A stretch of 64,000 nucleotides of DNA from positions 626,825-690,824 of the forward strand of contig NZ_FXAP01000001.1 in the NCBI RefSeq assembly GCF_900177615.1. Direction: 5' to 3'. The notes beneath the pieces are model-generated. The model did not search any database and was not told where the DNA came from. It was given only the letters and a program-made list of their open reading frames with translations. How positions within the stretch are numbered: position 1 is the first letter of the stretch; each line of letters starts with the position of its first letter. A program made the translations under genes and the position numbers. Below are positions 53,883 through 63,094 of the stretch, piece by piece. This DNA is from Plantibacter flavus. Its GTDB lineage: Bacteria > Actinomycetota > Actinomycetes > Actinomycetales > Microbacteriaceae.

Positions 53883-56800
53883 TCACTGGAAGTCGCGAGA
53901 ACGGGTGTTCGCCCCGATCCGGAGCGCCTCCAACCGATCCGCCACCAGATTGACGATGCCTTCCGGTGATCGCTCCAGCATGCCGCGGACCACCATCGCC
54001 GGGGCTTCCCTGGCCACGCGGCGATACCGGTTCCAGACGCCGACGGTGCAGATCACGTTGACGAGTCCCGCTTCGTCCTCGAGGTTCATGAAGGTGATGC
54101 CGCTCGCCGTCGCCGGCCGCTGCCGATGCGTCACGACACCCCCGACCTCCACGCGACGGTCCGTCTGCGCCGTCAGGAGTTCGTCGGACCGCAGCGCACC
54201 TCGTCGCGCGAGTTCTGCACGGACGTGGCGGATGGGGTGGTCGTCGGTCGACATCCCGGTCGACCAGATGTCGGAGATGAGTTGTTCGGCGGCCGTCGGA
54301 ACCGGGAGCAACGGCGGCTGCACAGTCGTGAACGTCCCCTCGAGCTGGTCGGGACGATGCCGACTGGCCTGCGCTGCGCCCCACATCGCCTCACGACGGG
54401 TGAGGCCGAATCCGTCGAACGCGCCTGCCGCCGACAGCGACTCCAGCTGCGAGGAGCTCAGGCCGATCCGCCTGGCCAGGTCGGCCTGGCTGGTGAACAG
54501 CCCTCCGGACTCCCGTTCGGCGACGATCCGCTTCGCGAGCTCCTCACCGATCCCCTGGACGGAGGAGAGTCCCAGCCGGACGGCGAGTGCCCCGTCGCGC
54601 CGGTGTCCTGCCGAATCGTCGGGAAGGAGTGGATCGAAGAGCCCGGTCGGTCCCTGTTCGTGTTCGAGGCAGCGCGTGCGCCCGCCGGGAGTGACCGGGG
54701 CGCCGGGGGTGGCCTCCGGGTCGAGCGCTTCGAGGCCGGCCTGTGCGCCGGAGCGATGCAGATCGGGGCGCAGGACGGAGACGCCGTGTCGGCGGGCGTC
54801 GGCGACGAGCGTCATCGGCGAGTAGAACCCCATGGGCTGCGCCCGGAGCAGCGCCGCGAGGAAGGCCCCTGGGTAGTGCAGGCGCAGCCAGGCGCTCACG
54901 TAGACGAGGAGGGCGAAGCTCAGGGAGTGGCTCTCGGCGAATCCGAAGTTGGCGAAGGCCTGGATCTTGGCGTACACGGCATCGGCGTCCGCACCGACGA
55001 TGCCGTTACCGGCCATGCCGAGGTACAGCGTGTCCTTGAGGCTCTCGATCTTCTCCTCGCCGCGCTTCGATCCCATCGCCCGGCGCAGGAGGTCCGCATC
55101 CTCGGCCGAGCACCCACCCACGGCCATCGCCATCTGCATCAGCTGCTCCTGGAACAACGGCACGCCGAGTGTGCGTTCGAGGACCGGTTCGAGGCTCGGG
55201 TGGAGGTAGGTGATGGGCTCCTGGCCGGTCTTCCGGCGCAGGTAGGGGTGCACCGCGCCGCCCTGGATTGGCCCTGGGCGGATCATGGCGACCTCGATGA
55301 CGAGATCGTAGAACCGGCGGGGGAGCAAGCGTGGCAGCATGCCCATCTGCGCGCGGCTCTCCACCTGGAAGACCCCGATGGTGTCGGCCCGGCAGAGCTG
55401 GTCGTAGACCCCTGCTTCGTCCTTCGGGATGGTCTCGAGGGTCCAGCGCTCTCCGGTGTGCTCGGCCACGAGGTCGAAGCAGTACTGGATGGCCGAGAGC
55501 ATGCCGAGACCCAGGAGGTCGAACTTGACGAGCCCCATCCAGGCGCAGTCGTCCTTGTCCCACTGGAGGACCGTGCGGCCGTCCATGCGCCCGTGCTCGA
55601 TCGGGCAGACCTCGCCGACCGGGCGATCGGTCAGCACCATGCCACCCGAGTGGATGCCCAGGTGCCGGGGCAGGGTGAGCATCTGCTGCGCGAGGCCGAC
55701 GACGCGCTCGGGGATGTCGTGGTCGGTGCTCGACATGACCCCGCCCCAACGCTCGACCTGTTTCGACCAGGCGTCCTGCTGACCGGGGCTGTACCCGAGC
55801 GCCTTGGCGGTGTCGCGGACGGCGAACTTCGGCCGATAGCTGATGATGTTCGCGACCTGAGCGGCGTTGCGGCGTCCGTAGGTCTCGTAGACGTACTGGA
55901 TGGCCTCCTCGCGCCGGTCGGAGTCGAAGTCGACGTCGATGTCGGGCTCCTCCTCCCGCATGCTGGAGAGGAACCGTTCGAACGGCAGCTCGTAGAAGAT
56001 CGAGTCGACGGCGGTGATCCCGAGCAGGTAACAGACGGCGGAGTTCGCGGCGGAACCGCGTCCCTGGCAGAGGATGCCCCGGCCGCGGGCGAAACTGACG
56101 ATGTCGTGCACGATCAGGAAGTACCCGGGGAAGTCCTTCTGCTCGATGACCTCGAGTTCCCGTTCGATGCGTCGGAGGTGTTCGGGAGTGGCGTCGGGGT
56201 ACTTGACGGGGACGGCTTCGAGCACGAGGTGCCGAAGCCAGCTCATGGGCGTGTGGCCCTCCGGGACGCGCTGTCGCGGCAGCTTCGGGCGGACCGCCCG
56301 CAGACTGAAGGCGAGTTCGTCGGCCAGCTCGACGCTCCGTGCCACCGCTCCGGGGTATCTGGCGAACCGGTCCGCCATCTCGGCTCCGCTCCGCAGGTGC
56401 GCGGTTCCGGCCGCGGGAAGCCATCCGTCGAGCTCGTCGAGGCTGCGTCGCGCTCGGACGGCCGCCAGCGCGGTCTGGAGTCGATGCTGCTCGGGCGTGG
56501 CGTAATGGACGTTGCCCGTCGCGACGACGGTGAGGTCGAGCAACGCCGCGATCTCGGCGAGCGCATCGTTCTCCGCCGAGTCCTCCGGGTGCCCGTGGTC
56601 GCTCAACTCGACGACGACGTGCTCCGGACCGAACAGGGCGACGAGTCGGTCGACCGCCGCGGCGGCGGCCTCCAGACCGTGCTCACGGAGCGCGGTGCGG
56701 ACGAACCCCTTGCGGCACCCGGTGAGCACGGTCACGTGGCCGGCGACGGAGGCGGCGAGCCGCTCGAGGTCGTAGACCGGGTGGCCCTTCTCTGCTCCGT

Positions 56801-57305
56801 CGGCGAGTTGTGCGTCCGTGATCGCGCCGGCCAGGCGGTGATACCCCTCTGCTCGACGGGCGAGCAGGAGCAGGTGATGCCCGACGGGGTCGGGGACGCC
56901 GTTCTGCGGCCGGTCCAGGCCGATGGACAGTTCGGCACCGTAGACCGTCCGGAGGTCGGGGAACCGTTCCGCCGCCTCGGCCATCCGTACGACGCCGTAG
57001 AAACCGTCGTGATCGGTGAGCGCGAGCGCGTGCAGGCCGAGTGCCGCAGCCTCCTCGACGAGGCGCTCCGGCGGGCTCGCGCCGTCGAGGAAGCTGAAGC
57101 TCGAGTGCGCGTGGAGTTCCGCATAGGGGACCCGCGTCGTCGGCGGGCGCTGCTCGGGTGGTTCGGGGACGTACGGTTGACGCTTCCGCGACCAGGCCGG
57201 GCTGTCCCCGCCGTCGGCTCCCAGCGGCAGGGTGGCCGGACGGCTCGCGTCGGACAGACGGCGCTCGAACTCCGACCATGAGACCGGGGGGTTGTTCCAT
57301 CCCAT
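53883..57305 (-). CDS. dnaE2: Error-prone DNA polymerase III alpha (DnaE2/ImuC)
   Basis: 1140 residues from the ATG at 57305, chosen because AAGGAG (57312-57317, bottom strand) lies 6 nt upstream; another ATG at 57323 lies before it. N-terminal PHP domain (about 60-240; ELHAHSSFSFLDGASPPE), polymerase core with catalytic acidic block PDIDVDFDSDRREE (about 455-470), helix-hairpin-helix and OB-fold (near 1020-1100). It performs translesion synthesis with ImuA' and ImuB when DNA is damaged. The operon order here is imuA'-imuB-dnaE2. Confidence 0.96.
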   Translation of the reverse strand: MGWNNPPVSWSEFERRLSDASRPATLPLGADGGDSPAWSRKRQPYVPEPPEQRPPTTRVPYAELHAHSSFSFLDGASPPERLVEEAAALGLHALALTDHDGFYGVVRMAEAAERFPDLRTVYGAELSIGLDRPQNGVPDPVGHHLLLLARRAEGYHRLAGAITDAQLADGAEKGHPVYDLERLAASVAGHVTVLTGCRKGFVRTALREHGLEAAAAAVDRLVALFGPEHVVVELSDHGHPEDSAENDALAEIAALLDLTVVATGNVHYATPEQHRLQTALAAVRARRSLDELDGWLPAAGTAHLRSGAEMADRFARYPGAVARSVELADELAFSLRAVRPKLPRQRVPEGHTPMSWLRHLVLEAVPVKYPDATPEHLRRIERELEVIEQKDFPGYFLIVHDIVSFARGRGILCQGRGSAANSAVCYLLGITAVDSIFYELPFERFLSSMREEEPDIDVDFDSDRREEAIQYVYETYGRRNAAQVANIISYRPKFAVRDTAKALGYSPGQQDAWSKQVERWGGVMSSTDHDIPERVVGLAQQMLTLPRHLGIHSGGMVLTDRPVGEVCPIEHGRMDGRTVLQWDKDDCAWMGLVKFDLLGLGMLSAIQYCFDLVAEHTGERWTLETIPKDEAGVYDQLCRADTIGVFQVESRAQMGMLPRLLPRRFYDLVIEVAMIRPGPIQGGAVHPYLRRKTGQEPITYLHPSLEPVLERTLGVPLFQEQLMQMAMAVGGCSAEDADLLRRAMGSKRGEEKIESLKDTLYLGMAGNGIVGADADAVYAKIQAFANFGFAESHSLSFALLVYVSAWLRLHYPGAFLAALLRAQPMGFYSPMTLVADARRHGVSVLRPDLHRSGAQAGLEALDPEATPGAPVTPGGRTRCLEHEQGPTGLFDPLLPDDSAGHRRDGALAVRLGLSSVQGIGEELAKRIVAERESGGLFTSQADLARRIGLSSSQLESLSAAGAFDGFGLTRREAMWGAAQASRHRPDQLEGTFTTVQPPLLPVPTAAEQLISDIWSTGMSTDDHPIRHVRAELARRGALRSDELLTAQTDRRVEVGGVVTHRQRPATASGITFMNLEDEAGLVNVICTVGVWNRYRRVAREAPAMVVRGMLERSPEGIVNLVADRLEALRIGANTRSRDFQ

Positions 57306-57349
57306 GCTGGGCTCCTTCGTCATGCGGTGCGGTGCGGACGTGATGTGGT

Positions 57350-58945
57350 TCAGTCGTAGCGGGCCTCGGCCCTCCAGTGCTGCTCCTCCAACAGGAGCAG
57401 CCAGGCCTCACCCGAGTCGTCGAGGACCTGGAGGCGGTGGACGCGATGGTGGCCGTCGTCGTCCCACCAGCGTTCGTCGATGCTCCAGGGGCCGGCCCAG
57501 CCGTCGATGACGTGCCAGTCCGAGAGGGCGAAGAACCGTGCGGGCGCTGCACTCACGGTGCTGCGCTCGTCGACCGCCACGGTCAGCCCCGTCGCGTCGA
57601 CGACCTCGACCGGCACCGTGGTGTCGAAGACGGTCGACGGAGCCGCTCCCGGGATGGTCCCGGGCCACGGCCGGTTCCGGCGTTCGGCCACGGCCGCCTC
57701 ACCACCCGGTGGGACACTGCCCCAGGGGACGAGGATGCGGCGGTCGAGGAGGAGGCGTCCGCCGGACGGCACCGCGGTCACGACGCCGTCGTGACCGAGC
57801 ATGCTCTGGACGCGGGCGAGTCCGCTGTGGATGCGTTCGTCCGGTCCGCTGCCCCAGAGCCCTTCCTCGTGTTCCGCGGCGTCGTCGAGGGTCTCCGGGA
57901 CGACCTCGACGAGTTCGACGGGGGAGGCGAGTCCGTGATCGATGTTCGACGAGCCCTGCAACTGCCAACGCACGCGATCGAGGACGTCGCCGGCGGTGAA
58001 CCAGCGTGGGTGGAGCCAGGTGCGGGTGGAGCGCTCCCCGCGCTCACTCCGCATGCTGATCGTGATCGCGGTGGTCACGAGGCCGGCCTCCGCCAGGCCG
58101 GTGATGAACCGTTCCGCGGACTGCCGGAACCCGAAGGTCAGCTGGTCGATGCGGTCGAGTGGGGGCTCGAAGGCGATCGACACGGCCAGCTCGGTGGGTG
58201 GCACGCGAGGGACGACGCTTCGGGCGTCCGCGCCGGCTGCGAGGCGGTGCGCTCGGGCGCCGTCGGCTCCGAAGCGGTCGCGGACCTCGGTCGCGGGCAG
58301 TGCGCCGAACGCCCCCAGGGTGCTGATCCCGAGCCGGTGCAGCAGTGAGCTGAGTTCGGGGCGCCCGAGGGTGGACAGGGGGAGTGGGGCCAGGAAGGCG
58401 GGAGAGGCTCCGGAGGGGATGACGAGGATCCGGGAACCGTCCTGCTGGAACGCGGTGGACCTCGCGGCCTGCTCCGCGGCGAAGGGGCCGTCGGCGATGC
58501 CGATCCGTGCATCGGGGACACCGAGCTCGTCGAGACGGGCCAGGAGGACCTCCGCCGCAGCCGACTCGCCGCCGTAGTATCTGCTCGGTCCTCGGGATCG
58601 GATGGCGCAGAGCCCGGCCCGGAACGGTTGGACGCCCGGCATGAGCTCCTCGATGCCGAGGAGGATCGGCTCGAAGGCGCGGGTGTCGACGATCGGATCG
58701 TAGTCGGCGGTCGCCAGTTCCGGACAGCGTGCCTCGGCCTCCCGGACACGGAGTCCTCGCCGCACTCCCGCTCGACGTGCGGGGGCGTCGCAGGCCAGGA
58801 CCTCACCATGCTCGACCAGGGCCAGTGGAGCGTCGGTCGTGTCCTCGGACAGCGTCCCGGAGAGTCGTGCCGCCACGATCGGCCAGTCGGGGCACCACAG
58901 GACCATGGTGCGCTCGACCGGTCCCGCAGGTGGTTCGGTCGTCAT
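57350..58945 (-). CDS. imuB: Y-family polymerase-like ImuB (catalytically inactive)
   Basis: 531 residues from the ATG at 58945, which overlaps the imuA' stop. It is a Y-family DNA polymerase relative: the palm start MVLWCPDWPIVAARL lacks the first catalytic Asp of active enzymes, as in ImuB. An internal helical region and a C-terminal part (from about 330) bind the sliding clamp and DnaE2. It acts as the hub of the mutasome. The frame upstream of 58945 belongs to imuA'. The stop lies 26 bases before dnaE2's first possible start. Confidence 0.93.
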   Translation of the reverse strand: MTTEPPAGPVERTMVLWCPDWPIVAARLSGTLSEDTTDAPLALVEHGEVLACDAPARRAGVRRGLRVREAEARCPELATADYDPIVDTRAFEPILLGIEELMPGVQPFRAGLCAIRSRGPSRYYGGESAAAEVLLARLDELGVPDARIGIADGPFAAEQAARSTAFQQDGSRILVIPSGASPAFLAPLPLSTLGRPELSSLLHRLGISTLGAFGALPATEVRDRFGADGARAHRLAAGADARSVVPRVPPTELAVSIAFEPPLDRIDQLTFGFRQSAERFITGLAEAGLVTTAITISMRSERGERSTRTWLHPRWFTAGDVLDRVRWQLQGSSNIDHGLASPVELVEVVPETLDDAAEHEEGLWGSGPDERIHSGLARVQSMLGHDGVVTAVPSGGRLLLDRRILVPWGSVPPGGEAAVAERRNRPWPGTIPGAAPSTVFDTTVPVEVVDATGLTVAVDERSTVSAAPARFFALSDWHVIDGWAGPWSIDERWWDDDGHHRVHRLQVLDDSGEAWLLLLEEQHWRAEARYD

Positions 58946-59679
58946 CGGTTCACGACCATCGGGAGCCGGACGACCGTGTCGTCGTCGATGAGGCCGGAGC
59001 CGGCGAGCTGCGTGGTGCGATCCTCGGTCGATCCCAGGGGCAGCGTCAGGTGCGCGGTCCTGGGCCGGCCCGCAGCCCCCTGGCCGAGCATCGAGCTGAC
59101 GGTGAGCCGCCGATGCCGGAGATGTCCGTGCCCCGCCCCGAGGCCGCTCCAAGAGCTCTCGGTCACGCGCAACGTCGCATCGCTCTGCGGCCAGGAACCG
59201 AGGACGATCAGTGCGGCCTCGCGCTGCCGGAGGCGAGCCGCGAGTCTGGCGGCGTCGCTCGGGGCGATCCGTCCGGGAGGCGCTGTGATGAGCACGCCGG
59301 CGACGTCGGCCATGGCCGCGGTGACCGTGAGCCAGTCCGGACCGGGCTGGGGGACGAGGACGAGGCGTTCGAGGTCGATGCCCATGGAGGCCGCCGCCTC
59401 CACGCCGAACGACGGGAGACCGATCACGGCGCACCAGGTCCCGGCTGCGGACGGCCCGGCCATGAGCGACATGGCGAGTGCCGTGGAGCCGAGCACGGAG
59501 TAGCTGCCTCCGGCCTGGAGGGCGCCACCGGGCAGGAGCCGGGAGAGCTCAGGAGCGGTCGGCAGGGATCGGGTGTCGAGGCGCGTCCCCTGCATCCGCT
59601 TGATGCGCCCCTGGAGTTCGTGCAGCTCGGTCGCGGTGTCCGCCCTGACGGGGGAGTCGACGAGTGCGCGGAGGGCCAT
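58942..59679 (-). CDS. imuA: RecA-like mutasome protein ImuA'
   Basis: 245 residues. It shares the RecA/SulA-like pattern: LPGGALQAGGSYSVLGSTALAMSLMAG (P-loop replaced) and a core beta structure with ALIVLGSWPQSDATLRV and a closing PLGSTEDRT. ImuA' of actinobacteria lacks a functional Walker A, and here too GKT is missing. It is the first gene of the mutasome operon, under a LexA box at 59690-59705, and predicted to be leaderless. It supports error-prone repair with ImuB and DnaE2. Confidence 0.85.
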   Translation of the reverse strand: MALRALVDSPVRADTATELHELQGRIKRMQGTRLDTRSLPTAPELSRLLPGGALQAGGSYSVLGSTALAMSLMAGPSAAGTWCAVIGLPSFGVEAAASMGIDLERLVLVPQPGPDWLTVTAAMADVAGVLITAPPGRIAPSDAARLAARLRQREAALIVLGSWPQSDATLRVTESSWSGLGAGHGHLRHRRLTVSSMLGQGAAGRPRTAHLTLPLGSTEDRTTQLAGSGLIDDDTVVRLPMVVNR

Positions 59680-59685
59680 GGCTCA

Positions 59686-59714
59686 ATATTCGAACATATC
59701 TTCGAACAAGTCAA
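59686..59714 (-). promoter_or_regulatory. LexA-controlled, leaderless promoter of the mutasome operon
   Basis: On the bottom strand TTGACT (59709-59714) and GAATAT (59686-59691) are 17 bases apart and the start codon begins at 59679, 6 nt after the -10. The SOS box TCGAAGATATGTTCGA (59690-59705) differs at one position from the actinobacterial consensus TCGAAC-N4-GTTCGA and occupies the spacer and part of the -10. LexA binding would block RNA polymerase. Confidence 0.88.
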
Positions 59715-59808
59715 CCGGCTCGATCCGGTCTCGACGACGACTGACGGATGACTCGACCATGGTCCCGCATCCCACCGACACGCGGTCCGCGGTGTCAGCG
59801 GCGCCCGG

Positions 59809-59814
59809 TACGCT
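59809..59814 (+). promoter_or_regulatory. -10 box of the SRAP gene
   Basis: TACGCT ends 6 nt before the ATG at 59821. The LexA box lies about 105 bases upstream, too far for simple repression of this promoter. Confidence 0.5.
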
Positions 59815-59820
59815 GGGCCC

Positions 59821-60522
59821 ATGTGCGGACGTTTCGTCGTGACCGAATCCACCGAGGAACTCATCGAGCTCTTCGACATCGACCACGCGGCTGCCGAGCT
59901 GCCCGGGCCCTCGTACAACGTGCGCCCGACCGAGCAGATCCCGATCATCCTCGACTCGGTGAAGACGGGGCCGGTGGTCCGCCGGCTCGAATCGGCGCGG
60001 TGGTCACTCGTGCCGTCGTTCGCCACCGAGCTGAAGAGTCAGTACCCGACCTTCAACGCTCGCGCGGAGGAGGTCACCACCAAGCCCACGTTCGCGCCAT
60101 CGGTCAAACAGAAGCGCGCGTTGGTGCCTGCCGCCGGGTACTACGAGTGGCACACCGAGGGCGCGACGAAGACCCCGTACTACGTGCAGACCGCTGGTGG
60201 TGAACCGATCGTCTTCGCGGCCCTCTACTCGTGGTGGCGGGACCGCTCGCTACCGGACGACGACCCGCGGCGTTGGGTGCTGAGCGCGACCATCCTCACG
60301 CGGCCGGCGGTCGGTCCCTTGCAGGAGCTGCACCCACGGACGCCCGTGACGCTGCCTCCGGAATGCTGGGACGCCTGGCTCGATCCGCACCACGAGGCCG
60401 ACCAGGACGAGGTCGACGAGATGGTGTCCGCAGCGACCGACGTCGCGGAGCAGCTCGTCTTCCACCGGGTGGCGCCGTTGCAGGGCGATGGGCCGGAGCT
60501 CATCCTCCCCGTCCAGGAGTAG
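59821..60522 (+). CDS. SRAP-family abasic-site protein (YedK/HMCES)
   Basis: 233 residues. C2 (MCGRF) is the catalytic cysteine that forms a thiazolidine with abasic sites in single-stranded DNA. The other conserved residues are present: N33 and R35 in YNVRPT, the NARAEE segment at 79-84, E109 in GYYEWH and H171 in LHPRTPV. Length fits the family. The protein protects abasic sites during replication. It is divergent from the SOS mutasome operon, a sensible repair partnership, but its own promoter is not overlapped by the LexA box. Confidence 0.94.
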   Translation: MCGRFVVTESTEELIELFDIDHAAAELPGPSYNVRPTEQIPIILDSVKTGPVVRRLESARWSLVPSFATELKSQYPTFNARAEEVTTKPTFAPSVKQKRALVPAAGYYEWHTEGATKTPYYVQTAGGEPIVFAALYSWWRDRSLPDDDPRRWVLSATILTRPAVGPLQELHPRTPVTLPPECWDAWLDPHHEADQDEVDEMVSAATDVAEQLVFHRVAPLQGDGPELILPVQE

Positions 60523-60588
60523 CCGCAGGAGAGTCGCCCGGAGGCGCGGAACCGCCCAGAAAACACGAAACCCACCCCGGACACACAG

Positions 60589-60620
60589 AACCGCCCCTGA
60601 CGCGAACGTCAGGGGCGGTT
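60589..60620. terminator. Bidirectional terminator between SRAP and csp genes
   Basis: AACCGCCCCTGACG (60589-60602), CGAA loop, CGTCAGGGGCGGTT (60607-60620): a perfect 14-bp stem between convergent genes. Confidence 0.8.
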
Positions 60621-60689
60621 CTCGGTGTCTCAGACGCGAGGGCTGGAATGACCGGCCGCTCGGATCGTCAGCTCCGACTGATCAGAGAA

Positions 60690-60893
60690 TCAGAGGGGGC
60701 GGATGTTCTCGGCCTGCAGGCCCTTGGGGCCCTGGTTGGTCTCGAACTCGACCTTCTGGTTCTCCTCGAGCGAGCGGTAGCCGCTCGTCGCGATGGCGGA
60801 GAAGTGTGCGAAGACGTCGGCGCTGCCGTCGTCAGGAGTGATGAATCCGAAGCCCTTTTCGGCGTTGAACCACTTCACAGTTCCAGTTGACAT
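60690..60893 (-). CDS. Cold-shock protein (CspA family)
   Basis: 67 residues, a single cold-shock domain. RNP1 KGFGFI is at 13-18 and RNP2 VFAHF at 27-31; the start [14 protein letters not shown] and end [11 protein letters not shown] are standard. The protein binds single-stranded RNA/DNA and melts structures in cold or stationary phase. AAAGAGG lies close before the ATG. A long upstream region (60894 onward) probably contains a structured leader. A fatty-acid desaturase gene is divergent, which fits a cold-adaptation neighbourhood. Confidence 0.95.
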   Translation of the reverse strand: MSTGTVKWFNAEKGFGFITPDDGSADVFAHFSAIATSGYRSLEENQKVEFETNQGPKGLQAENIRPL

Positions 60894-61267
60894 GTATTTC
60901 CTCTTTCATGAGTGACCGTTCCCGACTTTCGGGCCCGTTCGTCGCGGTGTTCTTTGCTCGCTCCTCAGAAAAGCAGCGTATCCATCGGTGGAAACGCGGC
61001 TTGAAATACCTGCGCAACACAACAACTTCGATCCACGTTAGCCCATCGCGGCTCGAAACGGCAGCCGAACACGTAACGGATTGGCCAATTCTGCGTCTTT
61101 TCTCGACAACTGGCGGGTGAGTGGCCTGATCTGGGGTCGGATGTCGTGATGTGGGGTGATTCTTCAGACACCGACCGTAGGCTGTGGCCATCTGCAGAGC
61201 TCGCGCTCGACCGAGCATCCGCTCATCGCCCCGGCTGGGAAGTCGACACGATTCCTCCGGAGTGCCC
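60894..61267. other. Long intergenic region between csp and desaturase genes
   Basis: 374 bases with AT content visibly higher than the surroundings, for example around 60995-61110. It should hold both divergent promoters and the csp leader RNA. A small hairpin CCCGA-ctt-TCGGG lies at 60921-60933. The region 61095-61115 has a TTGTCG on the bottom strand that could be a -35 of csp, but I see no matching -10 at 17 bases. Open frames here have no protein-like composition. Confidence 0.45.
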
Positions 61268-62362
61268 ATGTCAACTGAAGCCATCCTCGGCCCGGTTCGT
61301 GCCACGAGCCCCCGCAAGCCCGGCGCTGCGAACGTCACCAGCTCCTACTCGTCGCTGTTGAAGACGGTTCGCGAAGCGGGACTCCTCCGCCGCCACCGCA
61401 CGTTCTACATCCTCACGTTCTCGTTCCTCGTGATCGCGCTCCTCGGCTGCGTCACCGGGTTCGTCCTGCTCCGCGAGTCCTGGTTCCAGCTGCTCATCGC
61501 CGGCGCGCTCGGCATCATCCTCACCCAGTTCGCCTTCCTCGCCCACGAGGCCTCGCACCGCCAGGTCTTCGAGTCGGGCCGGGCGAACGACCGCGCCGGC
61601 CGCTTCCTCGCGGCGGGCATCGTCGGCATCAGCTACTCGTGGTGGATGACGAAGCACACGCGCCACCACGCGAACCCGAACCAGGTCACCAAGGACCCCG
61701 ACATCGAGATCGACACGATCTCCTTCATCGAGGAGGACGCTGCCAAGGCCAAGGGCCTGCAGGCGCTCATCACCCGCAAGCAGGGCTACCTCTTCTTCCC
61801 CCTCCTCATGTTGGAGGGCATCAACCTCCACGCGCTGTCCTTCAAGACCCTCTTCGGTCCGGGCAAGGTCGACGGCCGCGCCGCCGAGATCAGCATGATC
61901 GTCGCCCGCGTCGGTCTGTACCTGGCCGCGATCTTCCTCTTCCTGCCTGTCGGCATGGCGTTCGCGTTCCTCGGCGTCCAGCTCGCGGTCTTCGGCGTCT
62001 ACATGGGTGCGTCCTTCGCGCCGAACCACAAGGGCATGCCGATCATCCCGGCCGACATGAAGCTCGACTTCCTCCGCAAGCAGGTGCTGACCTCGCGCAA
62101 CGTCCGCGGCTTCGGCATGGCCACCTTCATGGGCGGCCTGAATTACCAGATCGAGCACCACCTGTTCCCGAGCATGCCTCGCCCGGCTCTGGCCCGCGCT
62201 CGCGTCATCGTGCGGGAGCACTGCGAGACCCAGCAGGTGCCGTACACCGAGACGACCCTGCTGCAGTCCTACGCCATCGTCATCGAGTACCTCAACCGGG
62301 TCGGCCTCTCAGCACGCGACCCGTTCGACTGCCCGGCGGCGGCGAACTTCCGCCGCCGGTAG
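61268..62362 (+). CDS. Membrane fatty-acid desaturase
   Basis: 364 residues from the ATG at 61268; the upstream in-frame extension to 61184 has shadow composition. Three histidine boxes hold the di-iron site: HEASH (93-97), H130-x-x-HH (HTRHH at 130-134) and QIEHH (294-298). Hydrophobic segments lie at about 47-90, 112-128, 172-190 and 212-250. The QIEHH end marks the front-end/acyl-lipid type rather than simple delta-9 enzymes. It introduces double bases into membrane lipid chains and probably maintains fluidity in the cold. Convergent with the next gene, 10 bases apart. Confidence 0.93.
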   Translation: MSTEAILGPVRATSPRKPGAANVTSSYSSLLKTVREAGLLRRHRTFYILTFSFLVIALLGCVTGFVLLRESWFQLLIAGALGIILTQFAFLAHEASHRQVFESGRANDRAGRFLAAGIVGISYSWWMTKHTRHHANPNQVTKDPDIEIDTISFIEEDAAKAKGLQALITRKQGYLFFPLLMLEGINLHALSFKTLFGPGKVDGRAAEISMIVARVGLYLAAIFLFLPVGMAFAFLGVQLAVFGVYMGASFAPNHKGMPIIPADMKLDFLRKQVLTSRNVRGFGMATFMGGLNYQIEHHLFPSMPRPALARARVIVREHCETQQVPYTETTLLQSYAIVIEYLNRVGLSARDPFDCPAAANFRRR

Positions 62363-62372
62363 TCGACCGGTC

Positions 62373-63011
62373 TCAGACCTCGAGCGTGTCGAGCGGGGCG
62401 AGCGGGTAGTAGGTCCCGCCGCCCTGTTCGGTCGCCCACTGCAGGCGGTCGTGCGACATGCTCTGTCCCGGCCCTGAGAGCACCATCTCGTGCGTCCCGA
62501 ACGCACGCTTCGGCGCGACGGCGGTGACGAAGTCCATGCCCTCGGAGATCTTCATCCACGGTGCACCCGCCGGCGCGGCCAGGAGGTCGACGTCGACCCC
62601 CTCGGGGACGGCGAAGGAATCGCCGGGGTAGTACACGAGGTCGTTGATGAGGACGCCGACGTTGTCGATCACCGGGATCGACGAATGGATGACCGCGTGG
62701 GTCCCGCCGAAGAAGCGGAGCGTGAACGGCCCGGCCTCGACGACGTCTCCCGGGGCGACGACGGTGATGTCGTAGCCATCCGCGGCGGCGGCGACACCGG
62801 CCGGTCCGTAGAGGACTGCCTCCGGGCTCGCGGCGAGGATGCGGTCGAGGTGCTCCGCGGTCCAGTGGTCGGGGTGCAGGTGCGTGATCAGGACCGCCGC
62901 GGTGTGCTCCACATCGGCGATCGGGGACGTGAATGCACCCGGGTCGACGATCAGCTTGGTGCCGTCCGTCTCGAGGAGGAATGCTGCATGTTCGAACTTC
63001 GTGAGTCTCAT
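62373..63011 (-). CDS. MBL-fold metallo-hydrolase (UlaG-like)
   Basis: 212 residues. The metal motif HLHPDH is at 44-49; other ligand regions lie in GGTHAVIH (about 102-109) and the closing THEMVLSGPGQ. Fold: metallo-beta-lactamase, group of small cytoplasmic hydrolases near UlaG and related proteins. Substrates in this group vary (lactones, phosphodiesters, nucleotides), so the reaction is not assigned. TATTCA (bottom strand, 63020-63025) ends 8 nt before its ATG. It is divergent from the lipid-kinase-like gene. Confidence 0.85.
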   Translation of the reverse strand: MRLTKFEHAAFLLETDGTKLIVDPGAFTSPIADVEHTAAVLITHLHPDHWTAEHLDRILAASPEAVLYGPAGVAAAADGYDITVVAPGDVVEAGPFTLRFFGGTHAVIHSSIPVIDNVGVLINDLVYYPGDSFAVPEGVDVDLLAAPAGAPWMKISEGMDFVTAVAPKRAFGTHEMVLSGPGQSMSHDRLQWATEQGGGTYYPLAPLDTLEV

Positions 63012-63019
63012 AGGACGAG

Positions 63020-63088
63020 TGAATACCGTGGGAGCGCCGGGGGCAACCCGGTCGTCCGGGTGTCCACCCGCCGTGGGCCTGTCAGAAT
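63020..63088. promoter_or_regulatory. Divergent leaderless-type promoters for MBL and lipid-kinase genes
   Basis: Bottom-strand TATTCA (63020-63025) ends 8 nt before the MBL ATG at 63011. Top-strand CAGAAT (63083-63088) ends 6 nt before the GTG at 63095. The two calls are weaker than the TANNNT boxes elsewhere. Confidence 0.4.
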
Positions 63089-63094
63089 CGGCAG

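Noticed and set aside
54126-57281. 1051-residue top-strand open frame across dnaE2
   Set aside because: Complement shadow of the dnaE2 frame with no recognisable motif.
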